Assembly: GCF_009363535.1 (NCBI RefSeq)
Contig: NZ_CP045369.1
Span: 4,455,001 to 4,519,000 of the forward strand
Direction of reading: 5' to 3'
Origin: Microbulbifer sp. THAF38
GTDB lineage: Bacteria; Pseudomonadota; Gammaproteobacteria; Pseudomonadales; Cellvibrionaceae
DNA: 64,000 bases
Positions 1-9,658 of this stretch are shown piece by piece. The notes below the pieces were generated by a model that worked only from the letters and a program-made list of their open reading frames with translations, was not told the origin of the DNA and ran no database searches. Made by a program: the position numbers and the translations under genes. Numbering within the stretch: position 1 is the first letter of the stretch; each line of letters begins with the position of its first letter.

Positions 1-316
1 CGCTCGTAGATTCCTCTAGTGGAGCCCACAAACCACGACGATTTAAAAGAGAAAAAACCATTGCGATTACAAGCATTGAAAGTATAAGAATGATGCGTAA
101 GCTGCTGTCCGGAAAGCCTTCCACTAAAAAGACATTGAAAGCATAAACTGCTACGAAAATTGCAAAGAGCCATTCAAAAGTTACTACCATCCACATTCGC
201 CGCTCTTGACGACGTACCCACTTCAATATGGCAGCAGGCACTTTTGTGCTAACCCGTTGCTGCTTCCACAAAGTTTCCAGTTCAGACCACTGTTCTTCGC
301 TGCTCGCTTTATTCAT
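1..316 (-). CDS. Small membrane protein, partial, coupled to ECF sigma gene
   Basis: About 105 codons are visible; the 3' end lies outside the window. The protein begins MNKASSEEQWSEL and has two hydrophobic stretches, at about residues 42-66 and 72-90, so it looks like a small inner-membrane protein. Its ATG shares one base with the stop codon of the sigma gene (TAATG at 318-314), which suggests translational coupling. A membrane protein placed directly after an ECF sigma factor is often its anti-sigma factor or partner. That role is inferred from position only, and no HxxxCxxC zinc anti-sigma motif is seen in the visible part. Confidence 0.7.
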   Translation of the reverse strand, partial: MNKASSEEQWSELETLWKQQRVSTKVPAAILKWVRRQERRMWMVVTFEWLFAIFVAVYAFNVFLVEGFPDSSLRIILILSMLVIAMVFSLLNRRGLWAPLEESTS

Positions 317-816
317 TACTCACCTCCTGACAAGCAGATGTTCAGCCGTTCTTTTGCTCTGTTCAAGCGCACAGCAATATTGCTTTCACTGATACCAAGC
401 ACTTCGGAAATTTCCGTATAGCTTAACCCCTCTAAACGCAGAGTCAGGGTTTGACGCAGGCCCAATGGTAATTTTTTAACCGCAACTAGCAGACGCTCTG
501 ATTTACGCTCTTCCGCCAGGCGCTCATCAGGACCCGCTTGACTATCTGGCAGCGTCATCAATTCCTCCTCACCAACATGTTGAGGCTTTCTTCTGGCTAT
601 TTCGGTTACACAACGGTTGTGCGCAATGCGGTAGACAAAGGTTTTTAAGCTGGCATCCCCTCGAAAGGAAGGCAGCGCTCGCCATAGCCCCAACCATATC
701 TCCTGAAGAAGATCCTCATGCTCTGCAGTAGTGCGCACATAGCTGCGTGCTATTCGGGAGATACCCTCGGCATACTCGGTTATCGCCTGCTGAAATAATT
801 GATCCCGTAAATCCAC
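316..816 (-). CDS. RNA polymerase sigma factor, ECF subfamily
   Basis: A 166-residue sigma-70 family protein with the two domains expected of ECF factors. Region 2 covers about residues 10-80 and includes the core-binding stretch LLQEIWLGLWRALPSF and the FVYRIAHNRC segment. Region 4 covers about residues 110-160 and has the helix-turn-helix GLSYTEISEVLGISESNIAV. It would direct RNA polymerase to a small stress or envelope regulon. The start is a GTG at 816 with GGAG six bases upstream. The gene is followed by an overlapping membrane-protein gene that may control it. The target promoters cannot be told from this window. Confidence 0.9.
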   Translation of the reverse strand: MDLRDQLFQQAITEYAEGISRIARSYVRTTAEHEDLLQEIWLGLWRALPSFRGDASLKTFVYRIAHNRCVTEIARRKPQHVGEEELMTLPDSQAGPDERLAEERKSERLLVAVKKLPLGLRQTLTLRLEGLSYTEISEVLGISESNIAVRLNRAKERLNICLSGGE

Positions 817-1008
817 CGGTTACTCCACTTTTTTGTAATGGGTACTGTACCGACGACGCCAAAAACCTTACAAAAAATTTCATTAACCTCCTCAATAATT
901 GTCGATACCTTCGTCTGACACGGATAACCCAGGTTCGCCTCAGGCTTTACACACCGACACAAGCCGAGACAACTACACTTCGTCTGCATAATTTCTGAGG
1001 ACACACTT

Positions 1009-1431
1009 ATGAAGGCTCTCTATACAGCAGTCGCCACGGCCACTGGTGGCCGTGATGGACAGGCGGCATCGTCGGATGGTGCCCTGGATGTAAAGCTCAG
1101 CATCCCCAAAGAGCTGGGCGGGGATGGCGGAAGTGGCACCAATCCCGAGCAATTATTTGCGGCAGGCTATTCAGCTTGTTTTATCGGTGCGATGAAATTT
1201 GTTGCGGACAAGGAAAAGGTCGCCACACCGAACGATACCAGCGTGCGAGCTGAAGTTGGTATAGGGCCCAGCGGAAAGGGCTTTGGCTTGGAGGTGGACC
1301 TCTATATTGAACTACCAGGGATGGATAAGGTGGTGGCAGAAAGAGTGGCATTAAAGGCACACGAAGAGGTCTGCCCCTATTCCAATGCGACTCGCAATAA
1401 CATTACCGTAAAGTTGCATATTACCGTTTAA
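1009..1431 (+). CDS. ohr: Organic hydroperoxide resistance protein, Ohr/OsmC family
   Basis: This 140-residue protein is a typical Ohr. It is a thiol peroxidase that reduces organic and fatty-acid hydroperoxides in the cytoplasm, using two cysteines and lipoyl proteins as reductant. Both reactive cysteines are visible, in [10 protein letters not shown] (about residue 60) and in [11 protein letters not shown] (about residue 124). The N-terminal [13 protein letters not shown] and the [11 protein letters not shown] loop are family hallmarks. A GAGGA ribosome site lies just before the ATG. The gene stands alone, with a hairpin terminator directly after it. No ohrR-type MarR repressor is next to it. 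Confidence 0.93.
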   Translation: MKALYTAVATATGGRDGQAASSDGALDVKLSIPKELGGDGGSGTNPEQLFAAGYSACFIGAMKFVADKEKVATPNDTSVRAEVGIGPSGKGFGLEVDLYIELPGMDKVVAERVALKAHEEVCPYSNATRNNITVKLHITV

Positions 1432-1438
1432 CTATAAA

Positions 1439-1466
1439 GGGCTGCCAGTCACTGGCAGCCCTTCTT
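1439..1466 (+). terminator. Rho-independent-type terminator after ohr
   Basis: GGGCTGCCAGT and ACTGGCAGCCC form a near-perfect inverted repeat at 1439-1461, followed by TTCTT. It lies 8 bases after the ohr stop and before the convergent hutG, so it can end ohr transcription. Confidence 0.75.
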
Positions 1467-1484
1467 GCAAACCTCTTTCCCCTC

Positions 1485-2453
1485 TTACCCCTGATGCGAG
1501 GCGCGTGCGGCCTTATTGGCCATCTGAAAAGCCAGCCGTGCGGCGGTGCGCGCGCCATGATCCTCAATATCGAAATAGGGGTTAAATTCGGCCATATCCG
1601 CCAAGCAAACCTTATTTGAATCCAAAGCGGTATCCAGAAGCTCTTCGAGCAACTCCAGTGCTACCCCACGCCCAGAGGGCGCACTGACCGCGGGCATTAC
1701 TGCCGCTGGCAATACATCCAAGCAAACGGTGAGATAAACAAAGTCCACCTTATCGATAAAATCCTGGATTTGCTGCTTAACCTTATCCAGGTTCCAGCTA
1801 CTGATTTCTCGATCGCGAATGACTTCGGCACCCAGCTCATCGGCGCGGTTGTAGAGTGCCGGGGTGTTAGCATTATCGGCAGCACCGACACAGAGATAGT
1901 TAAAGGGACGACCATTGATCTGGCACTGTTCCGCAATTTGATAGAAAGGTGTGCCTGAAGATCCTTTAGGAGAGGGTATACGGAGATCCAGGTGAGCATC
2001 GAAGTTGATAATGCCCAACGTCTTTTCCCGGTGCAGCTCGCGCATCCAACGCGCTATACCCAGATAGCTGCCATACGCAATTTCATGTCCTCCCCCCAGA
2101 ACCAGGGGAAAGTGACCATTGTCGAGCAATTCATTGATACGCGCACCGAGCAAAGCCTGTGCGGATTCCAGATCCTCGCGGTCAACGCGCACATTACCGG
2201 CATCATAAAGAGGTAAGTCAAAAGTAGCGGGCAGATTGGCCATGGCCAAGCGCAGGATTCGCGGCCCTTTCGTCGCACCGATACGCCCTTTATTGCGTCG
2301 CACCCCTTCATCTGAGGCAAAACCGAGAATGGCGATCCCGGGAGGGTTATCCAGTTGCAGCGGAGAAATACGCTGGTGCCAGCGCTCTCCGGCGCGACCG
2401 TCCTCGCTGTCGGTGCGGCCACTCCATAGGCGCATATCAGCCAGCTGTAACAT
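1485..2453 (-). CDS. hutG: Formimidoylglutamase (N-formimino-L-glutamate hydrolase)
   Basis: This 322-residue member of the arginase/ureohydrolase superfamily hydrolyses formiminoglutamate to glutamate and formamide, the last step of histidine degradation. The binuclear-manganese ligands sit in the family motifs GGGHEIAYGSY (about residue 122), INFDAHLDLR (about residue 149) and the later CLDVLPAAVMPAVSAP (about residue 245). The ATG at 2453 has a strong GGGAGG site five bases upstream, which favours it over the inner ATG at 2435. It overlaps the end of hutI by 17 bases, so the two are probably cotranscribed and coupled. Confidence 0.95.
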   Translation of the reverse strand: MLQLADMRLWSGRTDSEDGRAGERWHQRISPLQLDNPPGIAILGFASDEGVRRNKGRIGATKGPRILRLAMANLPATFDLPLYDAGNVRVDREDLESAQALLGARINELLDNGHFPLVLGGGHEIAYGSYLGIARWMRELHREKTLGIINFDAHLDLRIPSPKGSSGTPFYQIAEQCQINGRPFNYLCVGAADNANTPALYNRADELGAEVIRDREISSWNLDKVKQQIQDFIDKVDFVYLTVCLDVLPAAVMPAVSAPSGRGVALELLEELLDTALDSNKVCLADMAEFNPYFDIEDHGARTAARLAFQMANKAARASHQG

Positions 2454-3666
2454 CTTTACCTCCCAGGAAAATCTGTGCAGGTTTCAGCGCGCCAAACTCA
2501 TAAGCCAGCTGGTCCGGGGTATCCATTGGCCAGAGCACCATATCCGCGCGCAACCCAGGGCGCAGCACACCGCGAGAACAACAGAGCCCCAAAGCGCGTG
2601 CGGCAGCGCGGGTCACGCCGGCCAACGCCTCAGCCGGGGTCAGGCCAAACAGGTTGCAGCCCATATTCATCATTAACCGCAACGAACCAATGGGACAGCT
2701 GCCGGGATTCAGGTCGGTGGACAGGGCCATGCAAACCCCCGCCTCGCGAAGCTTTTCTACCGGCGGCACCTGGGTCTCGCGCAATGTATAAAAGGCTCCG
2801 GGGAGTAATACCGCCACGGTGCCGCTTTCGGCCATGGCCAACACATCGGCATCGCTGATGTATTCAATATGATCCACGGAGAGGGCGCTGGACTTAGCTG
2901 CCATCCTCGTAGCACCGGTGCGCGCCAGCTGTTCAGCGTGCACTTTTATTGGCATATCCAGTTGCTTGGCGGCATCGATCACCCGCTGGCACTGCTCTAC
3001 GGTAAAGCCAATGGTTTCGCAGAACATGTCCACTGCATCGGCCAGTTGCTCGCGCGCAACTGCCGGCAATATCTGCTCGCAAATCAGATCGATATATTCA
3101 TCGGCACGACCATCGTATTCCGGCGGCAGGGCGTGCGCGGCCAGGCAGCTAGTGACGATTTCCACAGGATTGTGCTGTCCCAGTCGACGCGCTGTGCGCA
3201 GCTGTTTCAGCTCCGTATCCAAGTCCAGGCCGTATCCGGATTTAATTTCGACAGTGGTAACCCCCTCAGACATCAGGGCGCGCAGGCGCGGCTCCGACAG
3301 GCGATACAACTCCTCGGCACTGGCGGCACGAGTGGCGCGCACGGTGGAAATAATGCCACCGCCAGCACGAGCCACTTCTTCGTAGCTCTCGCCCCCCAGG
3401 CGGCGGGCAAACTCCCCGGCGCGATGACCGCCGTAGACCAGATGGGTGTGGCAGTCGATCAGGCCCGGGGTCAACCATTGGCCCTCGCCATCGATCACCT
3501 CGTCTGGAGCGCAGTCCGGCAACTCGCGGCGCGGCCCCAGCCATACAATCTTGCCACCGGTTACCGCCACAGCGGCATCCTCTACAGCACCGTAGCCCCC
3601 GACAATAGAAGGGTCCATAGTGGCGGCATTCACATTAGTAATCAGTAGGTCACAGCGTTCTGTCAT
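2437..3666 (-). CDS. hutI: Imidazolonepropionase
   Basis: This 409-residue protein of the amidohydrolase superfamily opens the imidazolone ring to give N-formimino-L-glutamate, the third step of histidine catabolism. The metal-binding HxH is in GLIDCHTHLVYGG (about residue 72), and later ligands are in KVHAEQLA, SVDHIEY and ALSTDLNPGSCP. It is the first gene of a leftward hutI-hutG unit and is divergent from hutC. The 190-base divergent gap carries a HutC-type operator, so the unit is expected to be induced by urocanate. Confidence 0.96.
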   Translation of the reverse strand: MTERCDLLITNVNAATMDPSIVGGYGAVEDAAVAVTGGKIVWLGPRRELPDCAPDEVIDGEGQWLTPGLIDCHTHLVYGGHRAGEFARRLGGESYEEVARAGGGIISTVRATRAASAEELYRLSEPRLRALMSEGVTTVEIKSGYGLDLDTELKQLRTARRLGQHNPVEIVTSCLAAHALPPEYDGRADEYIDLICEQILPAVAREQLADAVDMFCETIGFTVEQCQRVIDAAKQLDMPIKVHAEQLARTGATRMAAKSSALSVDHIEYISDADVLAMAESGTVAVLLPGAFYTLRETQVPPVEKLREAGVCMALSTDLNPGSCPIGSLRLMMNMGCNLFGLTPAEALAGVTRAAARALGLCCSRGVLRPGLRADMVLWPMDTPDQLAYEFGALKPAQIFLGGKDVTAG

Positions 3667-3807
3667 AAGCTTCTAGCGGCGCGCTTTTCCTTCTTTAACC
3701 ATAGATGCCCAGTCCAATACCGAGCGGGATTTAGGGCGGTCAGGATACAGACCATCGCCCCGGCTTGACAGTCATCTTTAAGACAACCATAGTAGCTATT
3801 ATTATTT

Positions 3808-3831
3808 CTTGTATATACAACCATATACAAG
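3808..3831. promoter_or_regulatory. Putative HutC operator in the hutI-hutC divergent region
   Basis: The two arms CTTGTATAT (3808-3816) and ATATACAAG (3823-3831) form a perfect inverted repeat with a 6-base centre. HutC repressors of gammaproteobacteria bind CTTGTATATACAAG-like dyads, so this is the expected autoregulatory operator. It lies 26 bases before the hutC start and could control both directions. Binding is inferred from sequence and position. Confidence 0.75.
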
Positions 3832-3856
3832 CCTAAAAGGCATCTAACTCAAGCCT

Positions 3857-4567
3857 ATGAATACTGCAAGCGAGCCACGCTACGCGGCCATCAAGCGCCA
3901 TATCCGGCAACAAATCGAGAAAGGCGCCTGGCCTGTGCATTTCCAGGTACCCTCGGAAAACCAGCTGGCACAGGAATTCGGTGTCAGCCGTATGACCGCC
4001 AGACGCGCATTGAGTGAATTAACCGATGAGCGAGTACTGATGCGCGCTCAGGGACTCGGTACTTTTGTGGCCGAACCGGTGCCGGCAGGCTCCCTCTTAG
4101 AAGTGCGCAATATTGCCGATGAGATTTCCGCACGCGGTCATAGCTACAGCAACCGAATTTTGCTGGCACAGCAGTGTATGGCCAACGCCGAAGTGGCCCG
4201 TGCATTAAAAGTACCGGAGCAGGCCAAAGTTTTTCATACCATTATTGTGCACTGCGATAACGGCGTACCCATTCAGTGGGAGGAGCGCTTCACTAACCCG
4301 ACCCTGGCCCCGGAATATCTACAGCAAGATTTCGCCCACACCACACCCAACGCCTATCTTTCCAGGGTCGCGCCATTGACCGAGGCCGACACCACGGTGG
4401 AGGCGATTGCCGCAGAGGCCTCTATTGCCTACGCGCTGGAGATCGCCACCGGCGACGCCTGCCTACAGGTGTGGCGGCGTACCAAGAGTAGCGCCGGCAC
4501 TGTGAGCTTTGCCCGCCTGGTGCACCCGGGTAACCGCTACCGCCTGGGCGCGCAACTAAGATTCTAA
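3857..4567 (+). CDS. hutC: Histidine utilisation repressor, GntR family
   Basis: A 236-residue GntR/HutC-type regulator. Residues 5-75 form the winged helix-turn-helix (YAAIKRHIRQQIEKG, then QLAQEFGVSRMTARRALSEL). The remainder is a UTRA ligand domain, with typical family stretches such as VFHTIIVHCDNGVPIQWEER. In this family urocanate binding releases the operator. It lies upstream of hutU and hutH and divergent from hutIG, so it probably represses the whole locus. Name and target rest on domain type plus location. Confidence 0.93.
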   Translation: MNTASEPRYAAIKRHIRQQIEKGAWPVHFQVPSENQLAQEFGVSRMTARRALSELTDERVLMRAQGLGTFVAEPVPAGSLLEVRNIADEISARGHSYSNRILLAQQCMANAEVARALKVPEQAKVFHTIIVHCDNGVPIQWEERFTNPTLAPEYLQQDFAHTTPNAYLSRVAPLTEADTTVEAIAAEASIAYALEIATGDACLQVWRRTKSSAGTVSFARLVHPGNRYRLGAQLRF

Positions 4568-4654
4568 TTTTGAATGTATCCCCTACGCCCCAACAATATG
4601 TGATTGATAACTACAGGGCGTAAGAATTTTTACCAAATATATTGAGAGGAATTT

Positions 4655-6331
4655 ATGTCCGCTGATAAACGTCACGATCCCAGTCGCAAAATCCGCGCGC
4701 CTCGCGGCAGTTCGCTCAATGCCAAGAGCTGGCTGACCGAAGCCCCACTGCGCATGTTGATGAACAACCTGGATGCGGAAGTGGCTGAACGCCCGGAAGA
4801 CCTGGTGGTTTATGGTGGTATTGGCCGCGCCGCGCGCGACTGGGAGTGTTACGACAAAATTGTCGAGGTACTGAAACGCCTCGAGGACGACGAAACCCTG
4901 CTGGTACAGTCTGGAAAACCGGTGGGCGTATTTAAAACCCACGCCGATGCGCCTCGTGTATTAATTGCCAACTCCAACCTGGTACCGCACTGGGCCAACT
5001 GGGAACACTTCAACGAGCTGGATAAAAAAGGCTTGGCCATGTACGGCCAGATGACTGCAGGCTCCTGGATTTATATTGGCTCCCAGGGCATCGTCCAGGG
5101 CACCTATGAGACCTTTGCCGCTGTTGCTCGCAAACACTTTAATGGCGAAGCGAAAGGCAAGTGGATTCTCACCGGAGGCCTCGGCGGCATGGGCGGCGCG
5201 CAGCCACTGGCGGCTACGATGGCCGGATTCTGCATGATTGCAGTGGAATGCGATGAAACGCGCATCGATTTCCGCTTGCGCACCGGCTATGTAGACAAAA
5301 AAGCCACCAGCCTCGATGAAGCGCTGCAAATGATTGAAGAGGCCATGGAAAAAGGTGAAGCTATTTCCGTTGGCCTGCTGGGCAACGCAGCAGATATTTT
5401 CCCGGAAATTGTGCAGCGCAATATTCTGCCAGATTCCGTTACCGACCAAACCTCAGCACACGATCCTTTAAATGGTTATCTGCCTAAGGGCTGGACCATG
5501 GAATACGCCGCAGAAATGCGTAAAAAAGACGAGGCCGCAGTGGTAAAGGCAGCCAAGCAATCTATGGCGATTCAGGTCGAGGCCATGCTGGAGCTACAAA
5601 AGCGCGGTGCCGCCACTCTCGATTACGGCAACAATATTCGCCAGATGGCTCTCGAAGAAGGTGTGGAAAATGCCTTCGATTTCCCCGGTTTTGTGCCCGC
5701 CTATATTCGCCCGCTGTTCTGTGAAGGTGTCGGTCCTTTCCGCTGGGCGGCCCTTTCCGGCAACCCGGAAGATATCTATAAGACCGATGCCAAAGTTAAA
5801 GAACTGATCCCCGATAACCCGCAGCTGCACAACTGGCTCGATATGGCCCGCGAACGCATTCACTTCCAGGGACTGCCCGCACGTATCTGTTGGGTGGGAT
5901 TGAAAGATCGTGCGCGCCTGGCATTGGCCTTTAATGAGATGGTTGCCAATGGTGAGTTAGAAGCACCGGTTGTGATCGGCCGCGATCACCTCGACAGCGG
6001 CTCTGTAGCCAGCCCCAACCGCGAGACCGAATCCATGATAGACGGCTCCGATGCTGTCTCCGATTGGCCACTGCTAAACGCCCTGCTAAACACTGCCTCT
6101 GGTGCGACCTGGGTATCCCTGCATCACGGCGGTGGCGTAGGCATGGGCTTCTCCCAGCACTCAGGTGTGGTGATTGTCTGCGATGGCACCGAAGCGGCAC
6201 GCAAGCGCATCGAGCGCGTTCTCTGGAATGACCCAGCCACCGGCGTAATGCGCCACGCCGACGCCGGCTACGAGATCGCTAAAAAATGTGCGAAAGAGCA
6301 GGGCCTAGACCTGCCCATGCTAAAAGACTGA
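4655..6331 (+). CDS. hutU: Urocanate hydratase
   Basis: This 558-residue protein of normal family length converts urocanate to 4-imidazolone-5-propionate with tightly bound NAD+, the second step of histidine breakdown. The glycine-rich NAD region [13 protein letters not shown] is near residue 175 and the conserved active-site cysteine segment [11 protein letters not shown] is near residue 410. The [15 protein letters not shown] motif near residue 490 is also diagnostic. GAGAGG lies four bases before the ATG. It follows hutC by 87 bases and precedes hutH by 107 bases. Confidence 0.97.
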   Translation: MSADKRHDPSRKIRAPRGSSLNAKSWLTEAPLRMLMNNLDAEVAERPEDLVVYGGIGRAARDWECYDKIVEVLKRLEDDETLLVQSGKPVGVFKTHADAPRVLIANSNLVPHWANWEHFNELDKKGLAMYGQMTAGSWIYIGSQGIVQGTYETFAAVARKHFNGEAKGKWILTGGLGGMGGAQPLAATMAGFCMIAVECDETRIDFRLRTGYVDKKATSLDEALQMIEEAMEKGEAISVGLLGNAADIFPEIVQRNILPDSVTDQTSAHDPLNGYLPKGWTMEYAAEMRKKDEAAVVKAAKQSMAIQVEAMLELQKRGAATLDYGNNIRQMALEEGVENAFDFPGFVPAYIRPLFCEGVGPFRWAALSGNPEDIYKTDAKVKELIPDNPQLHNWLDMARERIHFQGLPARICWVGLKDRARLALAFNEMVANGELEAPVVIGRDHLDSGSVASPNRETESMIDGSDAVSDWPLLNALLNTASGATWVSLHHGGGVGMGFSQHSGVVIVCDGTEAARKRIERVLWNDPATGVMRHADAGYEIAKKCAKEQGLDLPMLKD

Positions 6332-6438
6332 TTTTTTACCGCAATAAAAATACCGTCGGAAAATTAATGCGCGGCCCTATATTTTTCTGCCGCGCACTGC
6401 CGACACCAAAGCTGTAAATTTTTTTGGTGAAATAATTT

Positions 6439-7989
6439 ATGTATCAATTGGAAATCGATCCCGGCCAGCTAAGCCTTGCGCAACTGCGCCGCGTTGCCCG
6501 CGAACCAGTACAGCTATCCCTGGCAAAAAGCGCTTATCCGGCCATCGAAGCCTCCGCCCACACGGTTGCCCAGGTAATTACCGAGGGCCGCACGGTTTAC
6601 GGTATCAATACCGGTTTTGGCTTATTGGCCAACACCCGTATCGAAAAGCACGATCTGGAAAACCTGCAACGCGCTATCGTGCTGAGCCACGCCGCCGGTA
6701 CCGGTAACTTTATGAGTGAAGCTACCGTACGCCTGTTGATGGTGCTGAAAATCAACTCCCTCGCACGGGGTTTTTCCGGGGTGCGCCCGCAGGTTATTGA
6801 AGCTTTAATGCAGCTGGTCAATGCTGGGGTTTACCCTGCAATTCCAGAGAAAGGTTCTGTGGGCGCTTCTGGGGATTTGGCGCCGCTGGCTCATATGAGC
6901 GTAGTGCTTCTCGGTGAAGGGGAAGTCTTTATAAACGGCGAACGCAAAAGCGCTCACGAAGGCCTCAAAGCCGCGGGGCTAGAGCCAATTACCCTGGCCC
7001 CCAAGGAGGGCCTTGCCCTGCTCAACGGCACCCAGGCCTCCACCGCCTTTGCCCTGCTCGGCCTGTTCGCCAGTGAAGATTTGTTCGCCGGTGCTCTGGT
7101 TACCGGTGCCATGACATTGGAAGCCGCCAAAGGATCGCGCCGCCCCTTCGACGATCGCATCCACAACGCCCGTGGCCAACGAGCACAGCGCGACGTAGCG
7201 GCGATTTACCGGGACCTGCTCGGCGAAACCAGCCAGATCGGTGACTCCCACCAATTCTGTGAAAAAGTGCAGGACCCCTACTCGCTACGCTGCCAACCCC
7301 AAGTGATGGGTGCTTGTCTGCAGCAGATGCGTTTCGCTGCCGAAGTACTGCTGGCCGAAGCCAATGGTGTTTCCGATAACCCGCTCGTCTTTACCGACGA
7401 GGAGAATCCGGAGAATTCGGACATTATTTCCGGCGGTAACTTCCATGCGGAACCAGTAGCTATGGTCGCCGACAACCTGGCACTGGCACTGGCGGAAATC
7501 GGCTCTTTATCCGAACGACGCATGGCGCTGTTGATCGACAATAACCTATCCGGCCTGCCGCCCTTCCTGGTGGAAAACGGCGGGGTGAACTCCGGTTTTA
7601 TGATCGCTCAGGTTACTTCCGCTGCATTGGCCAGTGAAAATAAATCCATAGCGCATCCCGCCAGCGTGGACTCCCTGCCCACTTCCGCCAACCAGGAAGA
7701 CCATGTATCCATGGCCACCTTTGCCGGCCGCCGCTTGCGGGATATGGCCGATAACACCTGCGGCATTCTGGCCGTAGAATTGCTCGCGGCCTGTCAGGGA
7801 CTGGATTTCCGCACACCATTAAAATCCACAGAAAAACTGGAAGCGGCCAAGGAAAAACTGCGCGCGCGCGTCTCCTTCTACGACAAAGACCGCTATTTTG
7901 CCCCGGATATTGAAGAGGCTAAACAGCTCCTCAGTAGCGGCACCTATCTGGAATCTATTGATCCGACCCTGCTGCCGAGCACCCATTGA
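6439..7989 (+). CDS. hutH: Histidine ammonia-lyase
   Basis: A 516-residue lyase that removes ammonia from histidine to give urocanate, starting the pathway encoded by its neighbours. The Ala-Ser-Gly triad that cyclises to the MIO electrophile is in [15 protein letters not shown], at about residue 142. Other hallmarks are VYGINTGFG (about residue 55), [14 protein letters not shown] and [20 protein letters not shown] segments towards the C-terminus. It is the last gene of the rightward hut group and is followed by a strong terminator. Confidence 0.97.
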   Translation: MYQLEIDPGQLSLAQLRRVAREPVQLSLAKSAYPAIEASAHTVAQVITEGRTVYGINTGFGLLANTRIEKHDLENLQRAIVLSHAAGTGNFMSEATVRLLMVLKINSLARGFSGVRPQVIEALMQLVNAGVYPAIPEKGSVGASGDLAPLAHMSVVLLGEGEVFINGERKSAHEGLKAAGLEPITLAPKEGLALLNGTQASTAFALLGLFASEDLFAGALVTGAMTLEAAKGSRRPFDDRIHNARGQRAQRDVAAIYRDLLGETSQIGDSHQFCEKVQDPYSLRCQPQVMGACLQQMRFAAEVLLAEANGVSDNPLVFTDEENPENSDIISGGNFHAEPVAMVADNLALALAEIGSLSERRMALLIDNNLSGLPPFLVENGGVNSGFMIAQVTSAALASENKSIAHPASVDSLPTSANQEDHVSMATFAGRRLRDMADNTCGILAVELLAACQGLDFRTPLKSTEKLEAAKEKLRARVSFYDKDRYFAPDIEEAKQLLSSGTYLESIDPTLLPSTH

Positions 7990-8035
7990 TTTCCAGAAAT
8001 TTCTATAAATAGGTTTTTATAGAAGATCAAGTTAC

Positions 8036-8070
8036 AAAAGACCGGGGCAGGAGTTCCCGGTCTTTTTTTA
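8036..8070 (+). terminator. Rho-independent terminator after hutH
   Basis: AAAGACCGGG (8037-8046) and CCCGGTCTTT (8056-8065) form a 10-bp stem with a 9-base loop and a run of T residues on the 3' side. It lies about 47 bases after the hutH stop and closes the hut locus. Confidence 0.9.
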
Positions 8071-8273
8071 TCGTTTTGGTCCGGCAACAACAGCGACCTT
8101 AAAGTAGCCAATTATCCACTGACAGAAGTTGCAACGTGGACAACTCCCATCAGTTTCCCGACACATCTATTAAAACCTACTAGAACAATTTTTTTTCTTT
8201 GTGAGGAAATTTACGCCAAAAGTGCTAGGCTGAGAATTAGACGTTTTACCCGCCAATAGGTGTGGAGGTCTAG

Positions 8274-8612
8274 ATGAAACCGCTGTCGCTTCGGCTGCTT
8301 CGTCACTCGGGCTATGCACTGGCCATTGCCGCAGGGTTCTCCCTGTCAGCCTGCAATGGCACAGGCTACCCCTGTGGAGGTTATGACTGCTCAGCTAGCT
8401 ATTACGGATATAGCCCTTATTACAGCAAGTCATATTACAACCTACGGGGCCGCTACGCCCACTGCCACCCCGATGGGGTCTGCCACAACATGCAGCACTG
8501 CAACTTTTATTGGGATGGGAATTTTTACCGCCTGAGACCGCCTGCGGTAGTGAACAGAGGCTACCAGGTTATCGATCCGCCCGACCCGCCCTATCAAGCC
8601 AGGCCCTACTAA
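8274..8612 (+). CDS. Small Tyr-rich lipoprotein of unknown function
   Basis: A 112-residue protein with a signal peptide ending in the lipobox LSAC (AGFSLSACNGTG, Cys at about residue 27), so it should be a lipid-anchored envelope protein. The mature part is rich in Tyr, Ser and Cys and contains the short motif HPDGVCHNMQHC, a Cys/His cluster. A GGAGG-like site precedes the ATG. It is followed 97 bases later by a second lipoprotein of similar low-complexity composition. I do not recognise a characterised family. Confidence 0.75.
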   Translation: MKPLSLRLLRHSGYALAIAAGFSLSACNGTGYPCGGYDCSASYYGYSPYYSKSYYNLRGRYAHCHPDGVCHNMQHCNFYWDGNFYRLRPPAVVNRGYQVIDPPDPPYQARPY

Positions 8613-8709
8613 GACCGGAATTCTGTGTGCGCCCATTTGGCACACATAAAGGGGCTTGGCCCCTGCCGGGCCTCTCCGGGGGGAAATTCCGCTTACCGGA
8701 GATTGCACT

Positions 8710-9204
8710 ATGAATAGAGCTGTTAAGGCGGCTTTCATTGCCGTCACGGTATGCACGGCGCTAACACTGGGTGCCTGTGCAACCGATAGTTACTATAACG
8801 GTGGCTACTATGGCGGTTACTATAGAGGGGGAGGAGTGGCCTATACCTCTTCTTTTGTTTACCCCTATGCAACCCCCAACTACTACCCTTCCAGTAATAT
8901 CTATGTCTCTTACCGTACGCCGGTTTACCAGTATTACCGGGTAACCCCGCGCTATGGGTACTACTATGGTGGCTATGGCGGTGCCTATTCCTATTACCGC
9001 GCACCTGGCTTCCGCGGCAATGCCCGTTACCGGGCCAGGTATTATTATCGCGGGCTTCCCTACTACAACCGCTTTAATTCTCCCGGTGCTGCCCAAATGC
9101 GCTATCGCGCCCAACACCGTGGTTATCGCGGAGGCCATCGGGGATATCGCAGCCACCGTGGTTATCATCGCATTCGCGGTGGGCACCATCACAGAAGACG
9201 TTAA
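8710..9204 (+). CDS. Tyr/Gly/Arg-rich lipoprotein of unknown function
   Basis: A 164-residue protein when the ATG at 8710 is used. This start gives a clean signal peptide (MNRAVKAAFIAVTVCTAL) with lipobox LGAC at about residue 21; an in-frame ATG at 8656 would add 18 residues that spoil it. The mature part is low complexity: Tyr/Gly repeats such as YYNGGYYGGYYRGGG, then an Arg/His/Gly-rich tail (HRGYRGGHRGYRSHRGYHR). It probably sits at the outer membrane. The basic tail could bind nucleic acid, polyanions or metal, but nothing here proves a role. Confidence 0.75.
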   Translation: MNRAVKAAFIAVTVCTALTLGACATDSYYNGGYYGGYYRGGGVAYTSSFVYPYATPNYYPSSNIYVSYRTPVYQYYRVTPRYGYYYGGYGGAYSYYRAPGFRGNARYRARYYYRGLPYYNRFNSPGAAQMRYRAQHRGYRGGHRGYRSHRGYHRIRGGHHHRRR

Positions 9205-9658
9205 GGCGTAGCTGCCATTAACTTAACCGTGAAATAGCTGAGAATTCTGATGTTTCACAGCACCCGCGAAATGCCTGTGCAAATTAATAAATGCACTGGT
9301 ATTTCGCGGGTTATTCTGGCGATAACTCTGCGACCATAAAGTTTGCTCTCTCCTAGCCCATCAACTTCATTGAAAAATTTACTGAAAAAATTCAAACCTG
9401 TAATTTTGTAATTAACTGCGGATCACTGATTAATTTTTGCGGTTACGCCTACCGATAACCCGCAGAAAATGCACAGGAAAACCCTTGATCACTTATCAAA
9501 AGCGGGGGAATCTAGTTTGTTTTAGTAATCTCTGCCTTACTGTCGCCACATTTCACAAAATGACGCCTTATTCCTCATAATGACAGCTATTCCCTCTACT
9601 CTGAGATAAGACAAACGAAAAACCCAGCCAACCCGGCTCAATCTGTGAGGTAACCGCA
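9205..9658. other. Intergenic stretch with a long hairpin
   Basis: No gene is seen on either strand. At 9262-9311 ACCCGCGAAAT and ATTTCGCGGGT pair, with inner pairing of GTGCA and TGCAC around a 10-base loop. It probably terminates the lipoprotein transcript or marks a small structured RNA. The rest is AT-rich and holds the promoter region of the small lipoprotein at 9659. Confidence 0.55.

Noticed and set aside
8761-9192. Minus-strand frame opposite the Tyr/Gly-rich lipoprotein
   Set aside because: It mirrors the low-complexity codons of the real gene and has no ribosome site.
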